A stretch of 64,000 nt of DNA from Balneola vulgaris DSM 17893. GTDB lineage: Bacteria; Bacteroidota; Rhodothermia; Balneolales; Balneolaceae. The DNA is taken from positions 62,130-126,129 of the forward strand of contig NZ_AQXH01000001.1 in NCBI RefSeq assembly GCF_000375465.1, in the 5' to 3' direction. The translations under genes and the position numbers were made by a program. Under the pieces are notes generated by a model. It was not told the DNA's origin, did no database searches, and saw nothing but the letters and a program-made list of their open reading frames with translations. Shown here one piece after another: positions 46,031 through 54,685 of this stretch. The stretch's first letter is position 1. Each line of letters opens with the position of its first letter.

Positions 46031-47157
46031 TGAATTTACTACCTGTGTACTCCTTATTTGATGTGGAACCTGTTGAAGCTAAAGGCCAATATGTATACAC
46101 AATTGATGGCACTAAATATCTAGATTTATATGGAGGCCATGCCGTTATATCTATTGGTCACTCTCATCCACATTTTGTAAAGCGCCTATCCGAACAACTA
46201 AGAAAGATTGCATTTTACTCAAACTCCGTTCTAATAAGAAATCAGCTAGAACTAGCTAAGAAGCTAGGAGCAATGTGCGGTTATAAAGATTGGAATTTGT
46301 TCATGTGTAATTCGGGTGCAGAGGCAAATGAAAATGCACTGAAACTCGCTTCAGCGTACAATCAAAGAAAAAAGATATTGGTCTTTGAGAAAGCTTTTCA
46401 TGGACGAACCTCACTGGCAGTGGCAGCTACAGACAATTCAAATATTGTATTCCCAATTAATGAAGGAGCAGAAGTTGTTCGTTTACAAATGGAAGATTTT
46501 GAAGGGACTGAGGAAGAGATATTAAAACAGGATATATGTGCTGTGTTAATAGAAGGTATTCAAGGGATAAGTGGAATTCATACACCTTCTGTGAAGTTTC
46601 TAAAACACCTAAGAAAATTATGTTCGCAAACGAACACAGTTTTAATACTTGATGAAATTCAATCTGGTTATGGGCGAACGGGTAAATTTTTTGCACATCA
46701 ACAGGCTAGTATTGAAGCCGATATTGTGAGTATGGCAAAAGGTATGGGCAATGGTTTTCCAGTTGGGGCTATTATCTCTCAACCTAAATTCGAAGCCTCC
46801 TTAGGAATGTTAGGTTCTACATTTGGCGGTAATCATCTAGCATGTGCTGCTTGTTTAGCAGTGTTAGAAGTTATTGAAGCCGAAAACTTAATTAACAATG
46901 CAGAAAGTATGGGTTCATTCTTGATGGATGAACTCGGCAAACTTCCAAGGGTAAAAGAAGTGCGTGGTGCAGGTGTTATGATTGGTGTTGAATTTGATTT
47001 TGAAATCGCAGAATTGAGGAAAAAACTACTCTATTTTCACCAAATTTTTACTGGATCCTCTTCAAATAAGCATACGCTAAGATTATTACCCTCCCTGAGT
47101 ATTAAAAAACCAGATTTAGAAATATTTATATCAGCCTTAAAAATGGAATTATTATGA
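46030..47157 (+). CDS. argD: acetylornithine/succinylornithine aminotransferase
   Basis: 375 residues of PLP fold type I, class III. PLP-binding residues include Asp209 (LILDEIQSGYGRTG) and the Schiff-base Lys237 in SMAKGMGNGFP. NSGAEANENALKLA and KAFHGRT are also typical. It aminates the acyl-glutamate semialdehyde. It overlaps argF' by 4 bp (ATGA). Confidence 0.96.
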   Translation: MNLLPVYSLFDVEPVEAKGQYVYTIDGTKYLDLYGGHAVISIGHSHPHFVKRLSEQLRKIAFYSNSVLIRNQLELAKKLGAMCGYKDWNLFMCNSGAEANENALKLASAYNQRKKILVFEKAFHGRTSLAVAATDNSNIVFPINEGAEVVRLQMEDFEGTEEEILKQDICAVLIEGIQGISGIHTPSVKFLKHLRKLCSQTNTVLILDEIQSGYGRTGKFFAHQQASIEADIVSMAKGMGNGFPVGAIISQPKFEASLGMLGSTFGGNHLACAACLAVLEVIEAENLINNAESMGSFLMDELGKLPRVKEVRGAGVMIGVEFDFEIAELRKKLLYFHQIFTGSSSNKHTLRLLPSLSIKKPDLEIFISALKMELL

Positions 47158-48098
47158 ACGGATTTTTTTCAATCGATGATGTTGACGATTTACCTAACCT
47201 CATTAAAATGGCTAAGGATATTAAAAAGAACCCCTATAAACAGCATAAAGAACTACAAAATAAATCGATATGCTTGTTATTTTTGAACCCAAGTCTTCGC
47301 ACCAGATTAAGTTCACAAAGGGCTGCACAAAACTTAGGGGTACACGTTACAGTATTTGATGTAAGTGCAGGAGGTTGGCAGATTGAATTTGAAGATGGTG
47401 CGGTTATGAATGGGAACAGTGCTGAACATATAAAAGAAGCTGCTGCTGTGATTGGGACCTATTTTGATATTGTTGCAGTTCGAGCTTTCGCACAGTTACA
47501 AGATCGTTGTTTAGATTATTCCGAACAGGTATTGAATCAATTTATAAAGCATTGCCCTGTACCTGTAGTAAATTTGGAGTCATCAACACGACATCCACTG
47601 CAAGCCTTTGCTGATGTATTGACTATTGAAAGTCATAAAAAGGTCGAGAAGCCAAAGGTGGTATTAACGTGGGCACCACACCCAAAAGCATTACCTCAAG
47701 CTGTAGCGAATTCTTTTTCTCTTTGGGTTCAAAAATCAGACTACCAGTTAACAATTGTACAGCCCAAAGGCTATGAGCTTGCCCCTGAGTTTGTTGGTAA
47801 TGCAAAGGTTGAATATGATCAATTAAAAGCCTTTGAATGCGCAGATTTTATTTACGCAAAAAACTGGAGCAGTTATTCGGACTACGGTAAAATTCTAACG
47901 AATGATAGAAACTGGATGGTTGATGTGGCTAAGATGCAAAGAACCAATGAGGCTAAATTCATGCATTGTTTACCCGTTAGAAGAAATGTAGTAGTGAGCG
48001 ATGACGTAATTGACAGTGCGAACTCCCTTGTAGTTGAAGAAGCCTCAAATCGAATTGTATCTGCACAAACTATATTCAAAAATATTCTTGAACAATGA
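47154..48098 (+). CDS. argF': N-acylornithine carbamoyltransferase (ArgF' type), probably succinylornithine-preferring
   Basis: 314 residues, a close relative of the Bacteroides fragilis N-succinylornithine transcarbamylase and Xanthomonas N-acetylornithine transcarbamylase. The carbamoyl-phosphate loop is SLRTRLSSQ (47-55), with RHPLQAF and FMHCLPVRRN following. The residue that sets acyl preference (Pro90 in B. fragilis, Glu92 in Xanthomonas) is Ala90 here in NSAEHIKEAA. In published work, replacing the Xanthomonas Glu with a small residue gave succinylornithine activity, so a succinyl preference is inferred. It carbamoylates the N-blocked ornithine, giving N-acyl-citrulline. Overlaps of 4 bp on both sides. 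Confidence 0.92.
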   Translation: MNGFFSIDDVDDLPNLIKMAKDIKKNPYKQHKELQNKSICLLFLNPSLRTRLSSQRAAQNLGVHVTVFDVSAGGWQIEFEDGAVMNGNSAEHIKEAAAVIGTYFDIVAVRAFAQLQDRCLDYSEQVLNQFIKHCPVPVVNLESSTRHPLQAFADVLTIESHKKVEKPKVVLTWAPHPKALPQAVANSFSLWVQKSDYQLTIVQPKGYELAPEFVGNAKVEYDQLKAFECADFIYAKNWSSYSDYGKILTNDRNWMVDVAKMQRTNEAKFMHCLPVRRNVVVSDDVIDSANSLVVEEASNRIVSAQTIFKNILEQ

Positions 48099-48856
48099 GT
48101 GAAATAAAAGTTATAAAAATTGGTGGGAAAGTAATTCAAAGTGAGGCAAAACTAGATCAATTTCTGCACGATTTCGAAAAGACTGGAGGAAAGAAAATTC
48201 TAGTGCATGGTGGAGGCAATTTAGCTTCAGAGATTGCGGATCAGCTAGGTGTACAAAGTAAAATGGTTTCTGGTAGAAGAATAACTGATGCTAAAATGCT
48301 AGAGGTGGCTACTATGACTTACGCAGGACTTGTAAATAAAAAAATTGTAGCTAAACTTCAGGCTCTACGATGTAATGCTTTGGGATTAACGGGGGCAGAT
48401 CTAGATTTGATTCGATCGGTTAAAAGAAGCTCGAATCCTATTGATTTTGGTATGGTAGGAGATATTCAATACGTGAATTCCGAGATTTTAATACAATTAT
48501 TAAATATGGGGATAACACCAGTTGTTGCTCCACTAACGCATAATGGAAAAGATCAATTATTAAATACCAATGCGGATAATGTGGCGAGTTACATTGCCTG
48601 TAGCTTAGTAAATCATTCAATCGTTTCACTAGATCTATGTTTAGATCTCCAAGGGGTTTTGAACGGAGATGAACTTGTAACAGAGATGAATTTATTACTC
48701 TATCGCTATTTAAAAGGCATGGGTAAAATAACTAACGGAATGATACCTAAAGTAGATTTAGGATTTAAAGCTTTGAATGAGGGGGTAATAAATGTTCGAA
48801 TTCTAGGCTTTGATACCTTTAAAAATAAGAAAGCCGGAACTAGGATAGTGAAATAG
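48095..48856 (+). CDS. argB: N-acetyl(acyl)glutamate kinase
   Basis: 253 residues of the amino-acid-kinase fold: KIGGKVIQSE at the start, KILVHGGGNLASEIAD (35-50) and NVRILGFDTF near the C-terminus. It lacks the N-terminal hexamer-forming extension linked to arginine feedback inhibition in some ArgBs, so regulation may lie elsewhere (see leader peptide). It follows argF' with a 4-bp overlap. Confidence 0.95.
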   Translation: MSEIKVIKIGGKVIQSEAKLDQFLHDFEKTGGKKILVHGGGNLASEIADQLGVQSKMVSGRRITDAKMLEVATMTYAGLVNKKIVAKLQALRCNALGLTGADLDLIRSVKRSSNPIDFGMVGDIQYVNSEILIQLLNMGITPVVAPLTHNGKDQLLNTNADNVASYIACSLVNHSIVSLDLCLDLQGVLNGDELVTEMNLLLYRYLKGMGKITNGMIPKVDLGFKALNEGVINVRILGFDTFKNKKAGTRIVK

Positions 48857-48916
48857 AAAAATTAAGACTGCATTGATTAATACTAAGGGGACACCTTTCA
48901 AGAAGGAGATTGAATT

Positions 48917-49972
48917 ATGATGAATTTAAACCAGCAGGCAATTGAACTTTTAAAAGAGCTAATTGCAATTCCTTCCTATAGTGGTGAAGAAGATAAAACC
49001 GCTAATGTGATAGAAAACTATTTAAAAACTTTGGGTTTCAGCACTCAGCGAAAAAAAAATAACGTTTGGGCATGGTCAAAAGAAAGAGACCCTCAAATGC
49101 CTACATTATTATTAAACTCCCATCACGATACTGTAAAAGTCTCTTCAAAATGGACTTATAAACCATTTAGTGCCACACTTGTGGATGGTAAACTATATGG
49201 GGTGGGGAGTAATGACGCAGGTGGTCCGCTTGTTAGTTTACTTCACACATTTCTTCATTTGGCGAAATTTGAACAGCCATATAATCTGGTATTTTTAGCT
49301 TCTGCTGAAGAAGAAACATCAGGAAAAAATGGGGTTCCTATTGTATTAGATGAATTGGGCTCCATTGATCTAGGTGTTGTTGGAGAGCCCACTTCAATGA
49401 AAATGGCCATCGCAGAACGAGGCCTTCTTGTACTGGATTGTTTAGTACATGGAAAAAGTGGACATGCCGCACGAGGAGAAGGAGATAATGCACTTTATAA
49501 AGCAATGGATTACATCAAATGGTTTAAAGAGTATGAGTTTGAAAAGGAATCAGACATATTAGGTAAGGTGAATATGACAGTGACTCAAATTGAAGCTGGT
49601 AGCCAACATAATGTGGTGCCTGATGAATGTAGTTTTGTTGTAGATGTGCGTCCCAATGAGTATTACACCAATTCGGAAATTTTAAATGTGATTAAACAAC
49701 ACATTGATTGTGATGTTGTTCCTAGGTCTACACATTTAAAAGCCTCAAGTATCCCCAAAGATCACCCCATTGTATGTAAGGGTATGGAGTTAGGAATTAC
49801 AAGCTACGGCTCTCAAACAATGTCTGATCAAGTTCATATGCCTTTTCCTTGTATTAAATTAGGTCCAGGTGATACTCACCGTTCTCATACAGTAGATGAA
49901 TTTATTTACTTAAGTGAAATTAAAGAAGGCATCGATTTATATATACAATTATTAAGTAATCTAGAGTTTTAG
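48917..49972 (+). CDS. argE: M20-family N-acyl-ornithine/citrulline deacylase
   Basis: 351 residues of the M20 metallopeptidase type: His70 in NSHHDTV, Asp100 in SNDAGGP, Glu131/132 in SAEEETSG. An AAGGAG Shine-Dalgarno nine bases before the ATG supports the start (MMNLNQQ or MNLNQQ). Because ArgF' precedes it, its likely substrate is the N-acyl-citrulline, giving free citrulline for ArgG. A 60-bp gap separates it from argB, with no terminator. Confidence 0.93.
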   Translation: MMNLNQQAIELLKELIAIPSYSGEEDKTANVIENYLKTLGFSTQRKKNNVWAWSKERDPQMPTLLLNSHHDTVKVSSKWTYKPFSATLVDGKLYGVGSNDAGGPLVSLLHTFLHLAKFEQPYNLVFLASAEEETSGKNGVPIVLDELGSIDLGVVGEPTSMKMAIAERGLLVLDCLVHGKSGHAARGEGDNALYKAMDYIKWFKEYEFEKESDILGKVNMTVTQIEAGSQHNVVPDECSFVVDVRPNEYYTNSEILNVIKQHIDCDVVPRSTHLKASSIPKDHPIVCKGMELGITSYGSQTMSDQVHMPFPCIKLGPGDTHRSHTVDEFIYLSEIKEGIDLYIQLLSNLEF

Positions 49973-49981
49973 GGAGTTATA

Positions 49982-51286
49982 ATGGCAAAGAAATTATGGG
50001 ACAAAGGGTATACAACTGATCAAATTATTGAGCAATTTACCATTGGGAAAGATCGAGAGCTAGATATTGAATTGGCAAAGTATGATGTTATCGGTACCAT
50101 CGCTCACATTACAATGTTGGAGTCGATAGGGCTTATTAAGCCAACTGAGTTAGAACAGCTGACCAAAGAATTAAATAGAATTCAGGATGAAATTACTACT
50201 ACTAATACATTTGAAATTGAAGATGAAGTAGAAGACATTCATTCACAAATTGAGTTGTTACTTACACGAAAACTCGGAGATTTAGGTAAAAAAATACATG
50301 CAGGTAGATCTCGTAATGATCAAGTATTGGTTGATATTCGTCTATACTTGAAAGATCAAATAAAAGAAATCCAATCATTGTCGAAGGCATTATTTGAGGT
50401 ACTTATACATAGTGCAGATGAGTATAAAAAAGTATTAGTACCCGGTTATACTCATACTCAAGCCGCCATGCCAAGTAGTTTTGGGCTATGGTTCTCGGCG
50501 TATGCAGAAAGCTTAGTTGATGATATGGAAGTGTTGAAGGGCACGTATAAAGTTGTGAACAGAAATCCTTTAGGTTCTGCCGCTGGTTATGGCTCAAGTT
50601 TCCCCTTAAACCGACAAATGACCACAGAATTATTGGGCTTTGAAAGTATGGTATATAACTCAGTGTATGCACAGATGGGACGTGGTAAAACCGAGCAAGT
50701 GGTAGCCTTTGCTATTGCAAATATAGCCTCTACTTTAAATAAGCTAGCGGCCGATGTTTGTTTATATAATAGCCAGAACTTCAATTTTATACATTTACCT
50801 AATGAGTTAACTACGGGATCTAGTATTATGCCTCATAAAAAGAATCCTGATGTTTTCGAATTATTACGTGCTAAAACAAATGTTTTAAAAACACTACCGA
50901 ATCAGATAATGATGAGCATAAGTAATTTAACTTCAGGCTATCATAGAGATTATCAGCTACTAAAAGAACTATTATTTCCCGCTATCACAGAGATAAAAGA
51001 TTGTTTAAGTATAACTTGTTATGCGGTCTCAAAAATCGAACCTGCTAAAGACGTTTTAAAAGATCCTAAATACAAACTTATTTTTTCTGTAGAAGCTGTT
51101 AATGATTTAGTTATTAATGGTACACCATTCAGAGAAGCCTATCTTCAAGTAGCGAAGATGATAGATAAGGGTGAATTAAAATCTCAAACAAGTAAATTGA
51201 ATCATACTCATGAAGGGAGTATAGGAAACTTAATGTTAAAAGATATTCAGCGTAGAATGGAGAACGTCTTAAATTTAGAACATTGA
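49982..51286 (+). CDS. argH: argininosuccinate lyase
   Basis: 434 residues of the fumarase/aspartase superfamily. The conserved C-terminal loop GSSIMPHKKNPD starts at residue 279 (catalytic Ser in GSS) and HAGRSRNDQV is present earlier. It releases arginine and fumarate. Slightly short relative to many ArgH (about 450-460). It closes the operon; no hairpin terminator was evident in the following 100 bp. Confidence 0.96.
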   Translation: MAKKLWDKGYTTDQIIEQFTIGKDRELDIELAKYDVIGTIAHITMLESIGLIKPTELEQLTKELNRIQDEITTTNTFEIEDEVEDIHSQIELLLTRKLGDLGKKIHAGRSRNDQVLVDIRLYLKDQIKEIQSLSKALFEVLIHSADEYKKVLVPGYTHTQAAMPSSFGLWFSAYAESLVDDMEVLKGTYKVVNRNPLGSAAGYGSSFPLNRQMTTELLGFESMVYNSVYAQMGRGKTEQVVAFAIANIASTLNKLAADVCLYNSQNFNFIHLPNELTTGSSIMPHKKNPDVFELLRAKTNVLKTLPNQIMMSISNLTSGYHRDYQLLKELLFPAITEIKDCLSITCYAVSKIEPAKDVLKDPKYKLIFSVEAVNDLVINGTPFREAYLQVAKMIDKGELKSQTSKLNHTHEGSIGNLMLKDIQRRMENVLNLEH

Positions 51287-52147
51287 CTCAAAAGGGAAGG
51301 AAGTAGTTTATATATGAGTGTTTGTTTATGAAACTCTGACTATATCGAAGCTCTATATAATAGGAGTCGTAAAACGAGAACATTAAAGATAAGGAACAAC
51401 GATGCAATTTCTTTTATTTATCCACCCATATAAAAACGCCGTCATTCTGATCCGCCAGCTGGCGGACAGGATCTTAATCTGGCTATGATTGTGCGTTAGG
51501 ATTTTGGATGAAGCGTTGCTTGAGATTCATGCAACGCAAATAGGTTTCCCTTACAGATCCTGAATCAAGTTCAGGATGACCAATTAATTTTAAGCTGATT
51601 CATATTATAAATATTGTCACTCCTACCAAGCCACATTCACTTCTTCTCTTTCCCCTTTTGTGTGGACAAAAGGGGAGCAAAAGCCACCGGCAGGAATTTA
51701 TTCGGGCCTTCATTATCCGCGCCAGGCACAACATGCAATTCCGCTCCGCAACCCTTGCGTCGCGGCGCATGTTCTGCATCTCTGCCGCTGTGCGAAATGA
51801 AGGCAACTCCTGCTCAATTCCAACGCCGGGAGTGCTTGGAGCTTTTAGGTTTATCCAGCAAGTGTTACTTAACTCTTATCTCGCAACCAAACAAAAAAAC
51901 CAACGATGTCATCCTGAACAGCGGAACGAAGTGCAGCGTGATTCAGGATCTTTATTTGCATACTAAGCCACGTGAAACTACTCCAGTCATCCTAAGCGTA
52001 GCGAAGGATCTTGAGGTATTTTTTACTGAATTGATGTAAATCAAGGGCCGTGGGTATATTGTTCACAGCATTCAATGGATTGTTAATCCCTAGCTATTTT
52101 CCCGAAAGATCCCACAATGCAAACTCGCAGATCGGTAAGACTTCACT
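51287..52147. repeat. repeat cluster right of the arginine operon
   Basis: A second ~500-bp composite repeat (about 51450-51952) matches the left one (41645-42144) in order and in direct orientation, with ~190-bp element copy D at 51652-51841. A GTCATCCT...AGGATCT element is at 51986-52011. The short frames inside are repeat-derived. Nothing else credible is present. Confidence 0.87.
51652..51841 (+). repeat. ~190-bp structured repeat element, copy D
   Basis: Same internal hairpin as copy B (CGCAA-CCC-TTGCG) and same outer arms; near-identical to copy B. Confidence 0.88.
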
Positions 52148-52477
52148 CTAATCACTACGAATAACTTCAAACTGACCGGGGGATACCTTAATAGGGTGGG
52201 GGAAGCCTTTCCCAAGTACTTTCATATTATCTTCGTTCAATCCATCTACATCATCAAACCCACTATTCACTACCTCTTGGAATGATTCGTACGAATCCCA
52301 AACCACGATATTTACAAAATCGAAGGTGTTATTAGCATTGATAGATTTATAGAAGGTTGAACTCACAAATCCTTTTTTAGTCTTGAAATACGCGATATAG
52401 ATATCTCTTACTTTGATGGCTTCCTCTTCAAAGCCCTCAGGTACTTCAATTGAATTTATTACACTAATTGGTTTCAT
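52148..52477 (-). CDS. antibiotic-biosynthesis-monooxygenase (ABM)-fold protein
   Basis: 109 residues of ferredoxin-like ABM fold: INSIEVPEGFEEEAIKVRD ... FVNIVVWDSYESFQEVVNSG (helix-strand pattern). Conserved aromatic/polar residues suggest a small haem- or quinol-type monooxygenase, but substrate is not evident. It is leftward, with 81 bp to an HxlR regulator upstream; they may share control. Confidence 0.78.
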   Translation of the reverse strand: MKPISVINSIEVPEGFEEEAIKVRDIYIAYFKTKKGFVSSTFYKSINANNTFDFVNIVVWDSYESFQEVVNSGFDDVDGLNEDNMKVLGKGFPHPIKVSPGQFEVIRSD

Positions 52478-52558
52478 AAAGAAATGGGAATAGATTGGTT
52501 TCCATGAACTAATTGCCGATTAGCAGAAATGATACGAATTCCAGAAATGATGAGTACT

Positions 52559-52903
52559 TTACTTATGTGTTGAACCCCATTTTGCCATTTCGATTAAAAT
52601 GTGTTCTAAGGACTTACCTTTATCGGTTAACTCATATTCAACTCTAGGTGGTACTTCAGGATAAGAAATGCGATTAACTAAACCATCTACTTGGAGTTCT
52701 TTCAATTGGGTGATAAGCATACGTTCTGATATACCAACTAAGAGGTTTTTTAATTCACTGTATCGAAGTGTCTTTTCGCTTAATAGAAATGCTAATATGT
52801 TTAGCTTCCACCTCCCGCTTAAAATGGAATTGGTATAGGCTATACCACAATTTTCTTCTATCTGTTTTTTATTAATTGTATTGGTAGAACAACTCTTTCT
52901 CAT
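52559..52903 (-). CDS. HxlR-family winged-helix regulator
   Basis: 114 residues with the HxlR core: GRWKLNILAFLL, LRYSELKNLLVGISERMLITQLKELQVDGLVNRISYPEVPPRVEYELTDKGKSL (key RYSEL, ISERMLITQLKEL, PPRVEYELTDKGKSL boxes). Cys5 and Cys19 at the N-terminus could sense reactive carbonyl or thiol stress, as in other HxlR proteins. Divergent from the DoxX-like gene (102 bp), a common regulator-target arrangement. Confidence 0.93.
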   Translation of the reverse strand: MRKSCSTNTINKKQIEENCGIAYTNSILSGRWKLNILAFLLSEKTLRYSELKNLLVGISERMLITQLKELQVDGLVNRISYPEVPPRVEYELTDKGKSLEHILIEMAKWGSTHK

Positions 52904-53005
52904 TTCTTACTCATTTGTTAGTACCATACAATTTTGTAAGTACTGTTTACTCATGCTTATAACCTCTAGTTTTTGAAATAAACATTCAATATTAAATTAT
53001 TATTT

Positions 53006-53377
53006 ATGAAAACATTATTTCAAATTATCAATTGGGGCGCATATAGTTATCTAGTTTATGCTTTTGGTTATGCAAGTCTATTTAAAGTATTTCAAAAGCA
53101 AAGTATGATGGAGAATATGAATAATTTTGGCTTCGGTAAATTATGGACTTTATTTATTGGGTATGGTGAATTATTAGGAGTAGTTGGCTTGCTAGTTGGC
53201 TTCTGGTATCATGAAGTTAAAAACATATCTGTTCTTTGGCTTTTTCCATTTGCTGTTGGAGCACTAATGGTTCATTTCGCACATCACGACTTTAAATACT
53301 TTTATACAGCCTTTTATTGTTGTATCGCTTGCGTGCTATTACTACTAACAGACAAACATTTTAAGATCCTCGTGTAA
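53006..53377 (+). CDS. DoxX-like small membrane protein
   Basis: 123 residues with four hydrophobic helices (about 5-25, 47-65, 72-92, 95-115). YASLFKVFQKQSMMENMNNFGFGKLWTLFIGYGELLGVVGLLVGF matches DoxX-like topology and spacing (key GELLGVVGLLVGF box). Expressed divergently from an HxlR regulator. Role unknown; DoxX-like proteins often accompany redox-stress genes. Confidence 0.75.
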   Translation: MKTLFQIINWGAYSYLVYAFGYASLFKVFQKQSMMENMNNFGFGKLWTLFIGYGELLGVVGLLVGFWYHEVKNISVLWLFPFAVGALMVHFAHHDFKYFYTAFYCCIACVLLLLTDKHFKILV

Positions 53378-54020
53378 TAATAGGGAGGAGTAAGCGAGGA
53401 TTAGGGATCCTGATCCGTAAGCTGGCGGACAGGATCTTAAGTTGGCTATGATTGTGCGTTAGGATTTTGGATGAAGCGTTGTTTGAGATTTATGCAGCGC
53501 AAATAGGTTTCCCTTACAGATCCTGAATCAAGTTCAGGATGACCAATTAATTTTAAGCTGATTCATATTATAAATATAGTCACTCCTACCAAGCCAAATT
53601 CACTTTCTTTTCCCCTTTTGTGTGGACAAAAGGGGAGCAAAAGCCACCGGCAGGAATTTATTCGGGCCTTCATTAGCCGCGCCAGGCACAACATGCAATT
53701 CCGCTCCGCAGCCCTTGCGTCGCGGCGCAAGTTCTGCTTCTCTGCCGCTGTGCGAAATGAAGGCAACTCCTGCTCAATTCCAACGCCGGGAGTGCTTGGA
53801 GCTTTTTAGGTATATCCAGCAAGTGTTATTGAACTCTTATCTAGCAACCAAACAAAAAAACCAACAACGTCATCCTGCGAGCCAGCTGGCGGACAGGATC
53901 TTAATCTGGCTATGATTACTCTCACAAACGTTTTCCCTCGTTCCCAACGTCCCCGTTGGGAATGCCTTCTATAAGCTCCTACTTCGCATATGGCAATGCT
54001 ATCTCTCAATTTTACTTATC
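53378..54020. repeat. third composite repeat and flanking modules
   Basis: A third ~460-bp copy of the composite repeat (53404-53860) with ~190-bp element copy E (53612-53801). A modified GTCATCCTGCGAG...CCAGCTGGCGGACAGGATCTT element (about 53868-53900) and a TTCCCAACG/CGTTGGGAA hairpin (about 53940) follow. The cluster abuts the left end of the attC array. Confidence 0.85.
53612..53801 (+). repeat. ~190-bp structured repeat element, copy E
   Basis: Internal hairpin like copy B with one changed loop base (CGCAG-CCC-TTGCG). One outer arm is altered (GCAAGTT for GCATGTT), the only copy with a broken outer stem. Confidence 0.86.
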
Positions 54021-54024
54021 CATA

Positions 54025-54091
54025 TTATAACGCCGTCATCCTGAACAGCGATTCGCCAGCTGGCGGATCCGCCTTGAAACGCTTGTTATGC
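54025..54091 (-). other. attC-like recombination site 1 (left end of array, partly replaced)
   Basis: On the minus strand it starts GCATAAC (R''-type, RYYYAAC-like) and AAGCGTTTCAAGGCGG, as the other sites do. The expected 3' half (GTTTAAACGCC...GTCGTTA) is replaced by GTTCAGGATGACGGC, the end of an interspersed repeat, closing with GTTATAA. It marks the last cassette of the array. Confidence 0.65.
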
Positions 54092-54104
54092 GAATGTACT
54101 AAGT

Positions 54105-54527
54105 TTATGTTTTGAATACGTCTCGCATTTCCCATTGCTTTGAGGCACCAATCGCTATTCCCAATGGAAAAAGAGATGATGATAGAAAAAAGAATATTCC
54201 AAAGGCATCACTACTATTGAAAATGGAGATCATTGCTCCAGTTAGAAAAAAAGAAGTTCCAAATAAGCCAAAAACCCAGAAAAAGAAAACCGCCGAATCA
54301 TAGAGTCCTCGTTTCATATGACCTGAATTCTTTTTTTGAAAATGAAGTACATGCTGAGTCATTGGAATTGAAACCGCAGCCATAACGCCGCCCATAAGAG
54401 GTATTATAAGTCCATCTGGTAATTCAAAGAATATCAATCCGATCAATACAAATGCCGAATACCATGAAACTAGAACTCTTGGGCCCCAATATTCGGTAAG
54501 CTTGTATCGATTTGGTTTTTCTTCCAT
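54105..54527 (-). CDS. cassette 4: small integral membrane protein
   Basis: 140 residues from the ATG at 54527 (MEEKPNRYKL); the longer frame to 54638 runs through the attC site. Four hydrophobic helices (about 15-35, 40-57, 80-102, 108-128). No family recognised. It is the gene of the leftmost cassette (54031-54548), oriented like the others, with its own attC-like sequence downstream. Confidence 0.65.
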   Translation of the reverse strand: MEEKPNRYKLTEYWGPRVLVSWYSAFVLIGLIFFELPDGLIIPLMGGVMAAVSIPMTQHVLHFQKKNSGHMKRGLYDSAVFFFWVFGLFGTSFFLTGAMISIFNSSDAFGIFFFLSSSLFPLGIAIGASKQWEMRDVFKT

Positions 54528-54542
54528 TGATCTCTTTTGTTC

Positions 54543-54685
54543 GCCTAACGACCCGGCGTTTAACCTGTTCGCCAGCTGGCGGCGCGGCACGGGGATTATG
54601 ATTTGGTTGAAATAGCGAAATATATTCCTGTCAATCAAGTTTCATCGCACCCCGTCCACATCCGATTAAAAACGCATAGTTATAC
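54543..54685 (-). other. attC-like recombination site 2
   Basis: On the minus strand: R'' GTATAAC at 54679-54685, a central imperfect hairpin region, the palindrome CGCCAGCTGGCG, then GTTAAACGCCGGGTC and the R' core GTTAGGC (54543-54549), a perfect GTTRRRY. 143 bp, within the range of long attC sites. The upstream TIR-like gene's stop codon lies inside R''. Confidence 0.82.

Noticed and set aside
54528-54638. Extended N-terminus of the cassette 4 membrane protein
   Set aside because: The extension is encoded by the attC-like sequence; the ATG at 54527 gives a normal membrane protein.
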